Notes: generated by a model from the sequence alone, not told the origin. A DNA stretch of 47,763 bases from Acidimicrobiia bacterium (GCA_040880805.1 JBBDHW010000024.1:3852-51614), one strand, 5' to 3'. Shown: positions 23,962 through 33,321, numbered from the stretch's first letter. Translations and numbers: made by a program.

Positions 23962-24951
23962 TCAGCCCCAGATGTCGCGGACAACGTTGAGCACCACGCG
24001 TGAGCCGAGCCGGTCGAGCTTGACGGGCAGCTCGCGCATCTCCGACAAGCTCTCGCGCACCGCACCCTGCCGCTCGATCGGGCACAAGACGAGCAGGAAG
24101 CCTCCGCCGCCCGCACCGGTGACCTTGGCGCCGGAGGCGCCTCCTTCGAGCGCGCGCGCGACCGCCGCGTCGATGTGGTCGTTCGAAACGCCCGATGCCA
24201 ATTTCCGCTTGGCTGCCCAGCCCTCCCGGAGTGCGGTCCCCACGACTTCCATGTTCCCGCTCCGCAACCCCTCCGCGGCGATGCCGGCAAAATCGCGCAT
24301 GCGGTCGAGATGTGGGCGCGTGGTCGAGATGTTGTCGCGCTGTTCGCGGAGGATCGACTCGGCGCTCCTCGTGACGCCGGTGTAGAAGAGCATGAGCTGC
24401 TGCTGGAACGCCCGTCGAGCGGCCGCGCAGAGCCCGAGCTCCTGCGGGACCACCTGATCACCGGGGCCGAAGCGGATGTCCTGGATCCCGCCGAGCGCGG
24501 CGATGTACTGGTCCTGCTTGCCGATCGGCTTGCCGCAGCGTTCGATCTCGATGGTGCATGCCCGCTCTGCGAGCTCCTCAGCGCACACCGCGCGGCCCTG
24601 GTAGGCGAACAACGCGTGCAACAACCCGACGGTTACTGCAGAAGAGGACCCGAGACCCGAGCCCGCAGAGGGGATGTCTGCCAACGTGGTGATCTCGACG
24701 CCACTGGTCACGCCGGTCATCTGCATGGCCTCTCTGACGAGCTCGTGCTCGAGGTCTGCGACGCACGACACGATCTCCTTCTTCGAGTAGTTGACGTAGA
24801 TGTCGTCGTCGAAGCGCTGCTTCACGATGACATAGACGTACTTGTCGAGCGCGCAGTTGAGGACCCTGCCGCCGTGCTCGCGGTAGTAGTCGGGCAGGTC
24901 AGTGCCACCGCCGAGCAACCCGATGCGCAGAGGTGTCTGGGTGATGATCAT
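23962..24951 (-). CDS. hddA: GHMP kinase, D-glycero-D-manno-heptose 7-phosphate kinase type
   Basis: A 329-residue sugar kinase of the GHMP superfamily, closest in style to HddA, which phosphorylates C1 of D-glycero-alpha-D-manno-heptose 7-phosphate. The N-terminal 'TPLRIGLLGGGTDLPDYY' is the sugar-binding opening of this subgroup. 'SAGSGLGSSSAVTVGLLHAL' (about 92-111) is the ATP loop, and 'GAKVTGAGGGGFLLVL' the C-terminal glycine motif. GmhA- and GmhB-like genes lie upstream in the same operon, which supports the heptose assignment over galactokinase or fucokinase. ATG 24951 overlaps the stop of the preceding SDR gene. Confidence 0.82.
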   Translation of the reverse strand: MIITQTPLRIGLLGGGTDLPDYYREHGGRVLNCALDKYVYVIVKQRFDDDIYVNYSKKEIVSCVADLEHELVREAMQMTGVTSGVEITTLADIPSAGSGLGSSSAVTVGLLHALFAYQGRAVCAEELAERACTIEIERCGKPIGKQDQYIAALGGIQDIRFGPGDQVVPQELGLCAAARRAFQQQLMLFYTGVTRSAESILREQRDNISTTRPHLDRMRDFAGIAAEGLRSGNMEVVGTALREGWAAKRKLASGVSNDHIDAAVARALEGGASGAKVTGAGGGGFLLVLCPIERQGAVRESLSEMRELPVKLDRLGSRVVLNVVRDIWG

Positions 24952-26060
24952 CGTCGCGTCCTCCGGACGACTCCCAGTGATCGCATGCGTTCGTTGGCCC
25001 GAGCGAGCACGCCGTCGAGATCGGGCACCGTCTCGAGCCACTCGGCGTACGCCGCGACCGATTCGGCCGGTGTGTGCCGCGGTGCCCAGCCCAGTGTGGC
25101 AAGGGCGGCGATGTCCGAGAGTATGTGGCGTGTGTCACCGAATCGGTACTCGCCGGTTACGACCCCCGGGTGGTCGGACCCGTACTGGTGCATGACGATG
25201 TCGGAGAACTCGCGAGTCGTGACCGGCTTGCCCCCGCCGACGTTGAAGACCCGCCCAACAGCCTGCTCATTCTCCAGCACGAGAATGTTCGCGTCGACGA
25301 CGTCGTCGATGTTGACGTAGTCGCGGATCGACGCTCCATCTTCGTAGAGTGTCGGTGTTGCCCCCTGCCGGTAGCTCAGACAGAAGATGCGGCACGCACC
25401 CGAATACGCGTTGTACACCGACTGGCGCGGGCCCTGCACGATGCTGTACCGCAGCGCGACAGTCGGGATGTCGTACCTGCGCCCGACGTTGACGGCGATC
25501 ATCTCCTGGCCGAGCTTCGAGATTCCGTACGGGTTCTGTGGATTGGAGATCCACTCGGGAGTGGCCAGCACTTCCAGCGGCCCGCCGCACGCGCGGCACG
25601 GGATGTCCCACTGACCGGCGGCAATTGCAGCCTCGGAGCGCATCCCTGGAAGCTGCTCGCCGTCGAGTCGGCATTGGTAGAGCCCTTCACCCATGGCGGC
25701 TTGCGACGACGCGACGACGACGCGGGCGAGGTCGAGGCGTTCGCCGACGATGATCTCATAGAGCAGTGCTGTCGAGACGACGTTCACGTCGGAGAAGCGC
25801 GAGAAGTCGGTGAGATAGTCCTGGTACGCGGCGAAGTGGTACACGGCGTCCACGCGACGCAGCAGGTGCCTGACGAGGTCGCGGTTGCGGACGTCGCCCT
25901 CGACGAAGTCGATCTCGCGGTTGAGGTACGGCGGATGCCCGCATCGGTGAACCGGCGCGGTCAGCGCGTCGAGGACGACGACGTCGTGCCCGAGCGCGAG
26001 GAGCCGGTCGCTCGTGTGCGAGCCGATGAAGCCGGCGCCCCCGGTGACCAGGATCTTCAT
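24948..26060 (-). CDS. NAD-dependent sugar epimerase (SDR) with Cys-containing insert
   Basis: A 370-residue extended SDR enzyme acting on a nucleotide sugar. The N-terminal 'ILVTGGAGFIGSHTSDRLL' binds NAD, and the catalytic pair is in 'YGISKLGQE' (YxxxK) with an upstream 'ASSQAAMGEG' Ser. An insert between strand and YxxxK holds a CRACGG motif of the kind seen in dTDP-L-rhamnose 4-epimerase-like proteins. The later 'RYSIVQGPRQSVYNAYSG' and 'YEDGASIRDYVNIDDVV' are typical of 4-epimerases. The Ser-Ser-Gln site lacks the Asp-Glu pair of 4,6-dehydratases, so an epimerase or reductase is more likely. Both ends overlap neighbours by ATGA. The substrate may be the activated heptose. Confidence 0.82.
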   Translation of the reverse strand: MKILVTGGAGFIGSHTSDRLLALGHDVVVLDALTAPVHRCGHPPYLNREIDFVEGDVRNRDLVRHLLRRVDAVYHFAAYQDYLTDFSRFSDVNVVSTALLYEIIVGERLDLARVVVASSQAAMGEGLYQCRLDGEQLPGMRSEAAIAAGQWDIPCRACGGPLEVLATPEWISNPQNPYGISKLGQEMIAVNVGRRYDIPTVALRYSIVQGPRQSVYNAYSGACRIFCLSYRQGATPTLYEDGASIRDYVNIDDVVDANILVLENEQAVGRVFNVGGGKPVTTREFSDIVMHQYGSDHPGVVTGEYRFGDTRHILSDIAALATLGWAPRHTPAESVAAYAEWLETVPDLDGVLARANERMRSLGVVRRTRR

Positions 26061-27277
26061 CGGGCTGCGTGACGTCGGCGTTCGGCGACCTGGCGGTAGA
26101 CGTCGAGGGTGGACGCCGCCGTCGCTCCCCACGTGAACTGGGCCGCCCGCCGGAGTCCCTGGTCGCGCAAGCGCTCCGTCCCGGCGATCGCATCGACCAT
26201 TGCCTGGGCGATCGACGCCGGATCACTCGGGTCGGACAGGAGCGCGGCTCCGCCGGCGATCTCGGGCATGGCGCTCGTATTCGAGGTCACGACCGGGCAG
26301 CCGCACGCCATCGCCTCGAGGATGGGGAGGCCGAAGGTCTCGTTGAACGACGGATACACCAAGACGTCTGCAGCCTGGTAGAAGCGGGCAGTCACCTCGA
26401 GCGGGACACCGCCGACGAAGACGACATCTCCCGAGACGCCGAGTTCGGCGGCGAGAGCGCGCAGCCGTGCGACGTAGCGCTCGTCGCGTCCAGGGCCAAC
26501 GATGGCCAACTGACGATCTCCCAGCCTCGTTCGTGCCAGCGCCCAAGCCCGCAGCAGCCCATCGCAGTTCTTGTAGGGCCAGAGCGACGACACGAAGAGC
26601 GCGAAGGGCTTCGTGACGCCGTACGACGCCACGCGAGCGCGAGCCGCCGCCACATCGCCCGGTTTGAAGAGATCGTGGTCGACGGCCTCGTAGATCAGCT
26701 CGAGTTTCCGAGGATCGACCCGCAGGTACTCCTCGATCTCGGATCTCAAGCTCTCGGAGTTGATGATGATCGCGTCCGCGACCCGCGCCGAGCGCGGATA
26801 GCTCATCCGACGGTACGTGCGAGCCAACGGCGCTATCGAATCAGGTGCTGTGAAGGCGTGCATGGTCTTCATGTGGATGACGAGGGACCAGAACGGATTC
26901 ACGAGTGGCGCCATCAATGTGTTGAAGACGTCGATGCGGCTGAGCGGCAACCGTACGGGCGAGTAGAGGTGCTCGCTGAGCGTGCGCAGCGTGCGCCGTT
27001 CGTTCGACCACGGGTACGTGATCGAGAGGACGTTCGGCCCGTAGCCCTCGTATCCGTGGCGTGACTTCGGACTCACGAGCAGATACAGCTGCTCTCGTGG
27101 CTGGAGGCGCTGCGCCATCTCGGGGATCACGCGGGTCCAGAACCAGTGAGCGCCCGAGGGGTGGTCGGGATCGTCGGTCAACAGGTTGATCGCAACTCGC
27201 AACTCGCGCGGTTCGCCCTGCGAGCGGACCGTCGGAGCGCATTGCTCCCTCTCCGGGGCGCGCTGAGCGGTGACCAT
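26057..27277 (-). CDS. GT4 family glycosyltransferase
   Basis: A 406-residue retaining glycosyltransferase of the GT-B fold. The N-terminal acceptor half opens after a 25-residue polar start with 'LRVAINLLTDDPDHPSGAHWFW'. The donor half has 'FALFVSSLWPYKNCDGLLRAW', 'LAIVGPGRDERYV' and the GT4 Glu-containing 'NETFGLPILEAMACGCPVV'. It probably adds one sugar of the repeat unit on the cytoplasmic face of the membrane. ATG 27277 lies one base after the GmhA-like gene's stop, and the end overlaps the SDR gene. The donor could be the heptose nucleotide made by its neighbours, but this is context only. Confidence 0.88.
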   Translation of the reverse strand: MVTAQRAPEREQCAPTVRSQGEPRELRVAINLLTDDPDHPSGAHWFWTRVIPEMAQRLQPREQLYLLVSPKSRHGYEGYGPNVLSITYPWSNERRTLRTLSEHLYSPVRLPLSRIDVFNTLMAPLVNPFWSLVIHMKTMHAFTAPDSIAPLARTYRRMSYPRSARVADAIIINSESLRSEIEEYLRVDPRKLELIYEAVDHDLFKPGDVAAARARVASYGVTKPFALFVSSLWPYKNCDGLLRAWALARTRLGDRQLAIVGPGRDERYVARLRALAAELGVSGDVVFVGGVPLEVTARFYQAADVLVYPSFNETFGLPILEAMACGCPVVTSNTSAMPEIAGGAALLSDPSDPASIAQAMVDAIAGTERLRDQGLRRAAQFTWGATAASTLDVYRQVAERRRHAAR

Positions 27278-27278
27278 G

Positions 27279-27935
27279 TCAGAAGGTGCTCGACGAGATC
27301 GCGTCCGCCGTCATGCGTGACTGCCGGATGTATTGGGCCAGGGCGTGCATGACGGCTTCGTGGACGTCCTCGACAATGCCGTAGTTCGTCCCGTCGACGT
27401 GAACGGCGACGTCGGCGATCGCCCTGGCGTCACCTCCGTCGAAGCCGGTCAGCGCAATCGTGCGCAGGTCGTTGTCGCGGGCCCAAGCGAGGGCACGGAC
27501 GATGTTGCGAGAGCGCCCCGATGACGAGATGCCGATGAGGACGTCGCCCGGTCGCGACTGCGACTTCAGCTGGTATGCGAAGACTTCGTCGTACGCGATG
27601 TCGTTGGCGATCGCCGTGAGCAGTTCGATGTTGCTGCTGAGGCTCACGACGCGCGGAGACACGTCAGTCTCCGTGCGGATGCCCTTCACGTGATCGCATT
27701 GCAGATGGTTCGCGATCGCGGCCGAGCCACCATTGCCGCACGAGAAGACGTTCGTACCGCGCGTATAGGCTTTGAGCAGGATCGTTGCCGCACGGTCCAG
27801 CGCGTCTGGTTCGATCGAGCTCGCGGCGCGCACGAACTCCTCGCTGTACTCGCTGAAGTACGACGACGCGCTGTTGTACGGGGCCGTCGGGAACTTCGTC
27901 GGGGTGACGAGAGCCAGCGGCGCGAAGGCCCTCAT
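27279..27935 (-). CDS. gmhA: Sedoheptulose 7-phosphate isomerase-like SIS protein
   Basis: A 218-residue SIS-domain sugar isomerase of the GmhA group, which converts sedoheptulose 7-phosphate to D-glycero-D-manno-heptose 7-phosphate. It has 'FSCGNGGSAAIANHLQCDHVKG' (split here only for description; residues about 75-96) with the phosphate-binding Ser, 'LIGISSSGRSRNIVRAL' as second phosphate site, and 'GIVEDVHEAVMHALAQYI' carrying the metal/catalytic His and Glu near the C-terminus. ATG 27935 overlaps the preceding phosphatase stop (ATGA). Presence of kinase and phosphatase in the same operon makes the heptose pathway the best reading. Confidence 0.85.
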   Translation of the reverse strand: MRAFAPLALVTPTKFPTAPYNSASSYFSEYSEEFVRAASSIEPDALDRAATILLKAYTRGTNVFSCGNGGSAAIANHLQCDHVKGIRTETDVSPRVVSLSSNIELLTAIANDIAYDEVFAYQLKSQSRPGDVLIGISSSGRSRNIVRALAWARDNDLRTIALTGFDGGDARAIADVAVHVDGTNYGIVEDVHEAVMHALAQYIRQSRMTADAISSSTF

Positions 27936-28588
27936 CGCGCAATCCGCTCGAGTATGAACGAACTCGCGGCTGCGAGGCTCGGAAATGACCAGACGCCAGG
28001 ACGCTCGTCGTCGACGGCCCCGAGATGGATCGCTGACGCGCCCACCGCCGCGGCGAGGCCGACGTCCTCGGGACGGTCGCCGACGACCCACGACGATGCC
28101 AGGTCCAGATTCAACGCCGCGGCGGCCGCCTTGGCCATGCCCGGTCGCGGCTTGCGGTCCTCGCTCGTACGAGCGAAGGCCTCGACGATCCCTGCGGGGT
28201 GGTAGGGGCAGTAGAGGAACATGTCGACGTGCGCTCCGTGCTCTGCCAGACGCTCGGTGATGTGCTGGTGCACGCGAGCGACATCGTCGGTTTCGAACAG
28301 CCCTCGGGCGATGCCGGACTGGTTCGTCACCACCGCCACGGGGATCCTTGCCTGGTTGAACGCGGCAATCGCCTCGGGCGCGCCGTCGATCAATTCGACG
28401 CGGTCGACGGAACCGACGTAACCGTGGTCGACGATCAATGTCCCGTCGCGGTCGAGGAGGATCCCCGGTCGGGGAGCGACCGCCTCCTCTCCGCCGGCCG
28501 CGTCTGTCCGGTCGACGGTCGCGACGGAGTTCGCCGCCGTAGTGGCCACACCGGTCAGAGCGCGGTGGGCCGCCCCAGATACACGCAC
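27932..28588 (-). CDS. gmhB: HAD-IIIA heptose bisphosphate phosphatase-like protein
   Basis: A HAD phosphatase of the GmhB group that removes the C7 phosphate from heptose bisphosphate. The nucleophile motif is 'LLDRDGTLIVD'; then 'VVTNQSGIARGLF', a CxxH-type zinc-loop portion 'YCPYHP', 'RKPRPGMAKAAAAAL' and 'VVGDRPEDVGLA' follow. The core begins about 40 residues after the chosen start. The start is uncertain: GTG 28588 has AAAGG 6 bases upstream, while an ATG at 28678 would give 30 more residues but has a poor ribosome site. The N-terminal extension is Ala/Thr-rich and not conserved in the family. The gene overlaps gmhA by four bases. Confidence 0.82.
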   Translation of the reverse strand: MRVSGAAHRALTGVATTAANSVATVDRTDAAGGEEAVAPRPGILLDRDGTLIVDHGYVGSVDRVELIDGAPEAIAAFNQARIPVAVVTNQSGIARGLFETDDVARVHQHITERLAEHGAHVDMFLYCPYHPAGIVEAFARTSEDRKPRPGMAKAAAAALNLDLASSWVVGDRPEDVGLAAAVGASAIHLGAVDDERPGVWSFPSLAAASSFILERIAR

Positions 28589-28703
28589 CGGCGGCCTTTC
28601 AGCGGAGATGATGGCCTGGCAGCTCGAATCCTCGGGGGAGAGTCTGCATTTTTCGGCCCCGGAGCCCCGATCGAGCATGTTGGCCCCGAGCAGCAGAGCG
28701 CGG

Positions 28704-29460
28704 TCATGCGCGGTCCTGGTACCCGCGGCGCAGAAACCTGGGCGTCACACTCTTCACCAAGAGGCGAGCGGCCGTCCGTGGGTTTGGGTTGTACGCCTTC
28801 CAAAGCTGTTGTTGATGAGCATCTCGACCGTCACGATCGCTGATCTGCTCGAGCCATCACGTGTCGACAACCTGGCGAAGCTTGTTGGGTATGGCCAGGA
28901 TGACGTCGTCGAGGATCGTGATGTACCGAGAGTCATCGGATCGCAACAGCTCCACGATGTCGACAAGCGACGGCCAGTCAGCCGCTCGATGTTGAGGGAG
29001 GGGTCCGAGGAAACCCCGCGCGTCGTCGATCAGCACGCACGACGACGCGAGATGACGGAAGTCTCGGATGGCTGACCAACTCGGCGATCAGCGGACACTG
29101 CGTGGCATCGCCGACGGGGTCGAAGACCCTCGAGGAGAGGTTGTCGATCATCCCGCCATGGGCGTCGAGCCAGAAGATGACCGGCTCGTCCACCGAAAGG
29201 ACCACCTCTCTCAACACATCCTCTGATGACCCCCTGAGAAATGTGACTCCCGGTCGGCTTCCGTGACGTTCGACAGCTCGGGTGTGCAGTCTCTCGTCCA
29301 GCTCGATGCTCCAGACGCGCGACACGGCCGCGCGCAAGATGAGCGTTCCTTCGGCCTTGTAGGTACCGGTTTCGATCGCGGCGTCGATGCCGCCGGCGAC
29401 CGCGAGAGCGTGGACGAGATCAGGGGGGCAACTGAAACGAACGTCGCCCACAGTGAGCAC
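28704..29460 (-). pseudogene. Broken class I methyltransferase-like gene (frameshift plus in-frame TGA)
   Basis: The first 140 codons read as a SAM-methyltransferase-like protein ('IETGTYKAEGTLIL', 'VWSIELDERL', 'VTFLRGSSEDVL', 'FWLDAHGG', 'DATQCPLIAELV'). Near 29036-29043 the frame fails. Moving by one base restores a fitting sequence ('VLIDDARGFLGPLP', 'WPSLVDIVELLRSDDSRY', 'ILDDVILAIPNKLRQVVDT'). That frame meets TGA at 28857-28859, and then coding-like sequence goes on in the same frame ('WLEQISDRDG', 'LWKAYNPNPRTAARLL') to TGA at 28704-28706. The whole is about 251 codons plus one extra base. Two lesions suggest true decay rather than a single read error. The GTG start directly follows the rfbC-like stop. 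Confidence 0.75.
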
Positions 29461-30015
29461 CTAACCCCGCGACAACAAGCCGGTTGCCACCGCCAGCGAC
29501 GGCGCAGACCGGTCCCGCTCGGACAGGGCGGCCACTGGGAGCGGCCACGGTATGGCGAGCTCAGGATCGTCGAACGCGATCGCGACCTCGTCGTTGGGGT
29601 CGTGCGGACGGTCGATGCGGTACGAGACGTCGGCAGGGTCGGTGAGAGCCTGGAACCCGTGGGCGCAGCCGGCGGGCACGTAGAGCGACGTCTGCTCGGA
29701 CCCCCGCAACTCGAAGCTCCGCCAGTTGCGGTAGGTCGGCGAGGCCGGCCGCAGGTCCACCACGACGTCGAAGACCGCGCCGTAGGAGCATCGAACGAGC
29801 TTGGACTCCCCCTCCCCGCGCCGCACGTGCAGGCCTCGCACCACGCCGCGGCTCGACCGGGAGATGCTGTCCTCGGCGAACGTCGACGGGTCGATCCCCG
29901 ATCTCCGCATGACCTCGGTGTCGAAGGTGCGGCAGAAGAAGCCGCGCTCGTCGGCGTGGGGCGCGGGCTCGAAAAGGTGCGCCCCGGCGATGCCCGCGAC
30001 TTGGACCACCTCCAT
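29461..30015 (-). CDS. rfbC: RmlC-type dTDP-4-keto-sugar 3,5-epimerase
   Basis: A 184-residue cupin-fold epimerase. The catalytic set of the family is in place: Arg60 and His63 ('VVRGLHVRRG'), Lys72, Tyr132 ('VSYRID') and Asp168 ('LSERDR'). The second conserved aromatic position, around residue 138, is His within 'RPHDPNDE', where the family normally has Tyr; this may change base or sugar binding. In a classical rhamnose set, rmlA, rmlB and rmlD would be near, but none is seen in this window. It may thus act on another 4-keto sugar, such as a modified heptose. It is encoded 12 bases after the GT2-pyruvyltransferase gene. The symbol reflects family only. Confidence 0.85.
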   Translation of the reverse strand: MEVVQVAGIAGAHLFEPAPHADERGFFCRTFDTEVMRRSGIDPSTFAEDSISRSSRGVVRGLHVRRGEGESKLVRCSYGAVFDVVVDLRPASPTYRNWRSFELRGSEQTSLYVPAGCAHGFQALTDPADVSYRIDRPHDPNDEVAIAFDDPELAIPWPLPVAALSERDRSAPSLAVATGLLSRG

Positions 30016-30027
30016 GAGACCTCCTCC

Positions 30028-32172
30028 CTACGCAGCGGGCGGGCGCATGCCGACGCCCCTGCACGGGTCGTGCTCGGAAAAGAGCACTGAGGACAACATG
30101 GAGAACTGCTCGCCGACCAGCGCCCCGTTGGTGTCGCTGCGCTCGGCGAGGGCGCGGCGCAGCTCGGGAGACCGGCGCTCCAGCTCTCCGAATCGCGCGA
30201 TGAGCTCGTCGCTGTGCAGCGCGCGGGCGGACAGCGCGAACTCCGACATGCCCATGTCGGCCATCAGCGCTTCGTGCTTGCTGCCGTAGCCGATCGAGAT
30301 GGTCGGCTTGGAGAGCTTGAGGGCGCAGACGACGTTGTGGTATCTCGTGGCGACGACGCTGCCGACGGACGCCATCTTCGCGATCAGCTCCCGCAGCGAG
30401 GAGCACCGCTCGGCGACGACCTGCCCCGGCTGCAGGTCCGGCCGGTGTGCTCGAACGTCGGCCAGGATCTCCTCCACGGTGCTGCCGTCCGCATCGTCAC
30501 CCCAGAACAGTCGGACCCGGCGATCGCCATCGACCAACCACCGGATGAAACGCTTCATCTCGCCGAGGTACCGGGCGTGGATCCGGTCGGCTTCGCGGCG
30601 GTCGTCGTTCCCGCCGTGGTACGCCATCACGCCCACCCCGACGGTCCTCGGGTCGCCGGGCTCGCCGGTGGGCGTGTCGAGACCGAAGACCAGGTCGGGA
30701 TAGATACGGCCGTCGGCGGGATCGATCCCCGACGCCCGCATCGCGTCCCACGAAGGGACGTCGCGATAGGAACGGTAGAAGGCCAGCCGGGCGGCGGAGT
30801 TGAGCAACCAACGAGTCGCCCGCTGGTTGACGGTCGTCGCACCGACGCTCACCAGCGCGATCTTCGTACCGAAGAGCCTTCCGGACGTGCAGAGGAGGAA
30901 GAGGGCGTAGGGCATGTGCCAGGGGCGCAGCGGGAGGGACGACTCCAGGAGGCCCGTGCCCGGCACGATCACGACATCGTGCCGGCGTACCCACGAGGCC
31001 GTCCGGAACGCGTCGACGCCCTTGCCGAGCACCTTGAGGACGATCGCCGGCACACCGGAACTCTGCTCCTCGTACCTGCTGTACCAGAGCAGCGGGATGG
31101 CCTCGACACCGTACTGGCGGCGTAGCCGATCCGGACTCTTGCACATGGCGTCCACGACCGCGCCGGTATGGCTGGCCTGGAGGTACGTGAGGACGACCTC
31201 GACGGAGGCGTCATTGCCGAGGTTGCCCGATCCGATGTGCCCGAACAGCCCGACCCGCGGAGCGGAACCGGCGGGCGGCGTCCGCTTGGCGACGCCCGCC
31301 TCGGCCTGCCGGGCGCGCCAGTCGCCGGTCCGTCTGAACAGCCACGTGGTCAGGTGCCGGTAGCACGCACGACGGTCGGCAGGCGAGAGCGGCGCCCGGT
31401 GAATGGCGGCGACATAAGCCCCGACGTACTCGCCGTAGAGGCGGGCGGCGGGGTTCCGGAGCCGGCTCGCCCGTCGCGGGTCCATGTTGGCGCACCGAGA
31501 ACGCACGGTCGGGCGCGCCCGCCCCGCGGGCTCGTCGTGGTCGCGCCGGAAGTACAGCCAATCGGGGACCTGGTAGAAGGGACCATGCAGGCTCAGCTCG
31601 GTGACGACGGTCCGGTCGGCGTGGTGGTGGCTCCCGTGCGGCATGACTCGGCGGAGAACGCGCGTCCAGACCACGCCGTAGATGTCGTCGCAGGTCCAGC
31701 TGTCGCACAGCATGCTCTCGAAGCGCTCCGGGGCCCGCAGCGACGACGTGGCGAGCGGGTATTCGAGGGCATGGGTGACATTGCCGGCCCGGTCGATCTT
31801 GGCCGTCCACGAGTGCGCGAGCACGACGCGGGGGTCGGCGTCGAGCGCCGCCACGCAGCGCTCGAGCAGGTCAGGGCCGTAGACGTCGTCGCCGGACGCC
31901 CACTTGAACAGCTCTCCCCGGGCACGCTCGAGGACGAAGTTGTGGTTCGCGGCGAGGCCGATGTTGCGTGCCTGGCGGAAGTAACGGACCCGCGGGTCCT
32001 GTCGCTCGTAGCGGCGGCAGATCTCGGCGGTTCGATCGGTCGAGGCGTTGTCGGAGATGATCAGCTCGAAGTCGCCATAGCTCTGCTCGAGGAGGGTGTC
32101 GAGCGACTTCGACACGGTGAGCTCGGCGTTGCAGACGGGAAGTCCGATGCTCAGGCGCGGTGGCGTGCCCAT
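30028..32172 (-). CDS. GT2 glycosyltransferase - polysaccharide pyruvyltransferase fusion
   Basis: A 714-residue fusion. Residues 1-290 are a GT2 (GT-A) glycosyltransferase: '[21 protein letters not shown]', '[16 protein letters not shown]' and the metal-binding 'WASGDDVYG' with Asp95-Asp96. Residues about 305-714 form a polysaccharide pyruvyltransferase: '[21 protein letters not shown]', '[10 protein letters not shown]', and '[30 protein letters not shown]'-like C-terminal motif with the conserved His. Together they could add a sugar and ketalise it with pyruvate from phosphoenolpyruvate. ATG 32172, with GGGAGG upstream, overlaps the 3' end of the upstream SDR gene by 22 bases. The frame is clean through the junction. 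Confidence 0.85.
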   Translation of the reverse strand: MGTPPRLSIGLPVCNAELTVSKSLDTLLEQSYGDFELIISDNASTDRTAEICRRYERQDPRVRYFRQARNIGLAANHNFVLERARGELFKWASGDDVYGPDLLERCVAALDADPRVVLAHSWTAKIDRAGNVTHALEYPLATSSLRAPERFESMLCDSWTCDDIYGVVWTRVLRRVMPHGSHHHADRTVVTELSLHGPFYQVPDWLYFRRDHDEPAGRARPTVRSRCANMDPRRASRLRNPAARLYGEYVGAYVAAIHRAPLSPADRRACYRHLTTWLFRRTGDWRARQAEAGVAKRTPPAGSAPRVGLFGHIGSGNLGNDASVEVVLTYLQASHTGAVVDAMCKSPDRLRRQYGVEAIPLLWYSRYEEQSSGVPAIVLKVLGKGVDAFRTASWVRRHDVVIVPGTGLLESSLPLRPWHMPYALFLLCTSGRLFGTKIALVSVGATTVNQRATRWLLNSAARLAFYRSYRDVPSWDAMRASGIDPADGRIYPDLVFGLDTPTGEPGDPRTVGVGVMAYHGGNDDRREADRIHARYLGEMKRFIRWLVDGDRRVRLFWGDDADGSTVEEILADVRAHRPDLQPGQVVAERCSSLRELIAKMASVGSVVATRYHNVVCALKLSKPTISIGYGSKHEALMADMGMSEFALSARALHSDELIARFGELERRSPELRRALAERSDTNGALVGEQFSMLSSVLFSEHDPCRGVGMRPPAA

Positions 32173-33227
32173 GTCCTCGCCTCCCACCACTCGGGCGCCT
32201 GCACACGCAGTAGCTCGTCGACCAGCCCGGCCGAGCGCAGCTCCTCGATTCGCCGGAGCCGCACGAACCGCGACGAGACAACGTCGTCGTGGGTGAGGCG
32301 GAACCGCGTGTAGGCGTCGATCAGCTCGTCGACCCCGAGCCGCACGTTCCAACGAAGGACAAGCCCCGGAAAGGTGTCGGCGAGCCTCGAGAAGTCGACG
32401 CAGTAGCTGCGCCGGTCCGGGCCGGCGCCGTCGGCGAGCGACACCTTCGATCCCGGCACGGCCTCGCCGACCAGGTCCGCGATGTCGCGCACTTGCACGT
32501 TGTCCTGCGGCCGGCCGACGTTGAACGCCTCGTCGTGGACCAATTGCCGCGGAGAATCCAGGGCGGCCGCGAACGTGCGGCAGATGTCTTCCACGTGCAC
32601 GAGCGGACGCCATGGCGAACCGTCGCTCTCCAGGCGCACCGCTCCGGTCGTCATGGCCACGGCCGCCAGGTTGTTCACGACGATGTCGAGACGCAGCCGA
32701 GGCGAGGTGCCATAGGCGGTCGCGTTGCGTAGGTACGTCGGGCTGAAGGTGTCGTCGGCCAGCCGCGACAGGCCCCGCTCGGCCACGACCTTGGACGTGC
32801 CGTACGGGGTGACGGGGTGCAACTCGGCATCCTCGGCCACCGCACGAGAGCCGGCCGCGCCGTAGAGGCTGCACGACGACGCGAAGAGGAAGCGTTCGAC
32901 ACCGGCATGCTTCGCCGCGCGGGCCAGGTTCAACGTGCCGTCCACGTTCACCGAGTAGGTGGTCGCGGGGTTGACGTCGCCGAGCGGGTCATTGGACAAC
33001 GCCGCGAGGCAGATCACGGCGTCGTAGCCGGCCAGGTGGCACGCGCGCGCGTCCCGGAGGTCGAGCGGGATGCGCCGGTCGAGGTCGTCCGGGACCGGAC
33101 CGAAATCGCAACCGTCGTAGAGACCGATGTCGAGGCCCGTTACCTCGTGCCCGTTCGCCCGCAGGAAGGGAACCATGACGGCGCCGATGTAGCCGCGGTC
33201 ACCTGCAACAAGGACCTTCATCGCCAT
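32151..33227 (-). CDS. NAD-dependent epimerase/dehydratase (SDR)
   Basis: A 358-residue extended SDR enzyme. The NAD site is '[19 protein letters not shown]', with Asp in place of the usual second-position Gly of GGxGxxG. The active site has 'FASSCSLYG' and 'YGTSKVVAE' (YxxxK). Further family marks are '[22 protein letters not shown]' and '[15 protein letters not shown]'. The lack of a Thr-Asp-Glu site argues against a 4,6-dehydratase. Relatives occur beside RfbF-like nucleotidyltransferases and zinc-type C-methyltransferases, as here. ATG 33227 is used; ATG 33221 is equally possible. The substrate is unknown. Confidence 0.82.
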   Translation of the reverse strand: MAMKVLVAGDRGYIGAVMVPFLRANGHEVTGLDIGLYDGCDFGPVPDDLDRRIPLDLRDARACHLAGYDAVICLAALSNDPLGDVNPATTYSVNVDGTLNLARAAKHAGVERFLFASSCSLYGAAGSRAVAEDAELHPVTPYGTSKVVAERGLSRLADDTFSPTYLRNATAYGTSPRLRLDIVVNNLAAVAMTTGAVRLESDGSPWRPLVHVEDICRTFAAALDSPRQLVHDEAFNVGRPQDNVQVRDIADLVGEAVPGSKVSLADGAGPDRRSYCVDFSRLADTFPGLVLRWNVRLGVDELIDAYTRFRLTHDDVVSSRFVRLRRIEELRSAGLVDELLRVQAPEWWEARTWARHRA

Positions 33228-33254
33228 CCCATCGGTCTCGCTCCCGCCCGCCTC

Positions 33255-33277
33255 CCGCCTCTTGAACAAGAGGGCGG
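33255..33277. other. Hairpin inside block C
   Basis: CCGCCTCTT and AAGAGGGCGG pair around a GAAC loop with a single bulged base. The element lies in the only sizeable gap in the first half of the operon (33228-33321). It has no T-tract on either strand, so it may be an RNA-processing or partial termination site that lowers expression of the genes from 33227 on. Confidence 0.45.
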
Positions 33278-33321
33278 TGAAGGGACCTTGATACTGCGGA
33301 GGATCTCTCCGCGTTAGGGAG

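Noticed and set aside
28857-28859. Selenocysteine or other recoding at the TGA in the broken methyltransferase gene
   Set aside because: The residue expected there is Trp by context, a separate frameshift is present upstream, and I see no convincing stem-loop for Sec insertion. Decay or error is simpler.
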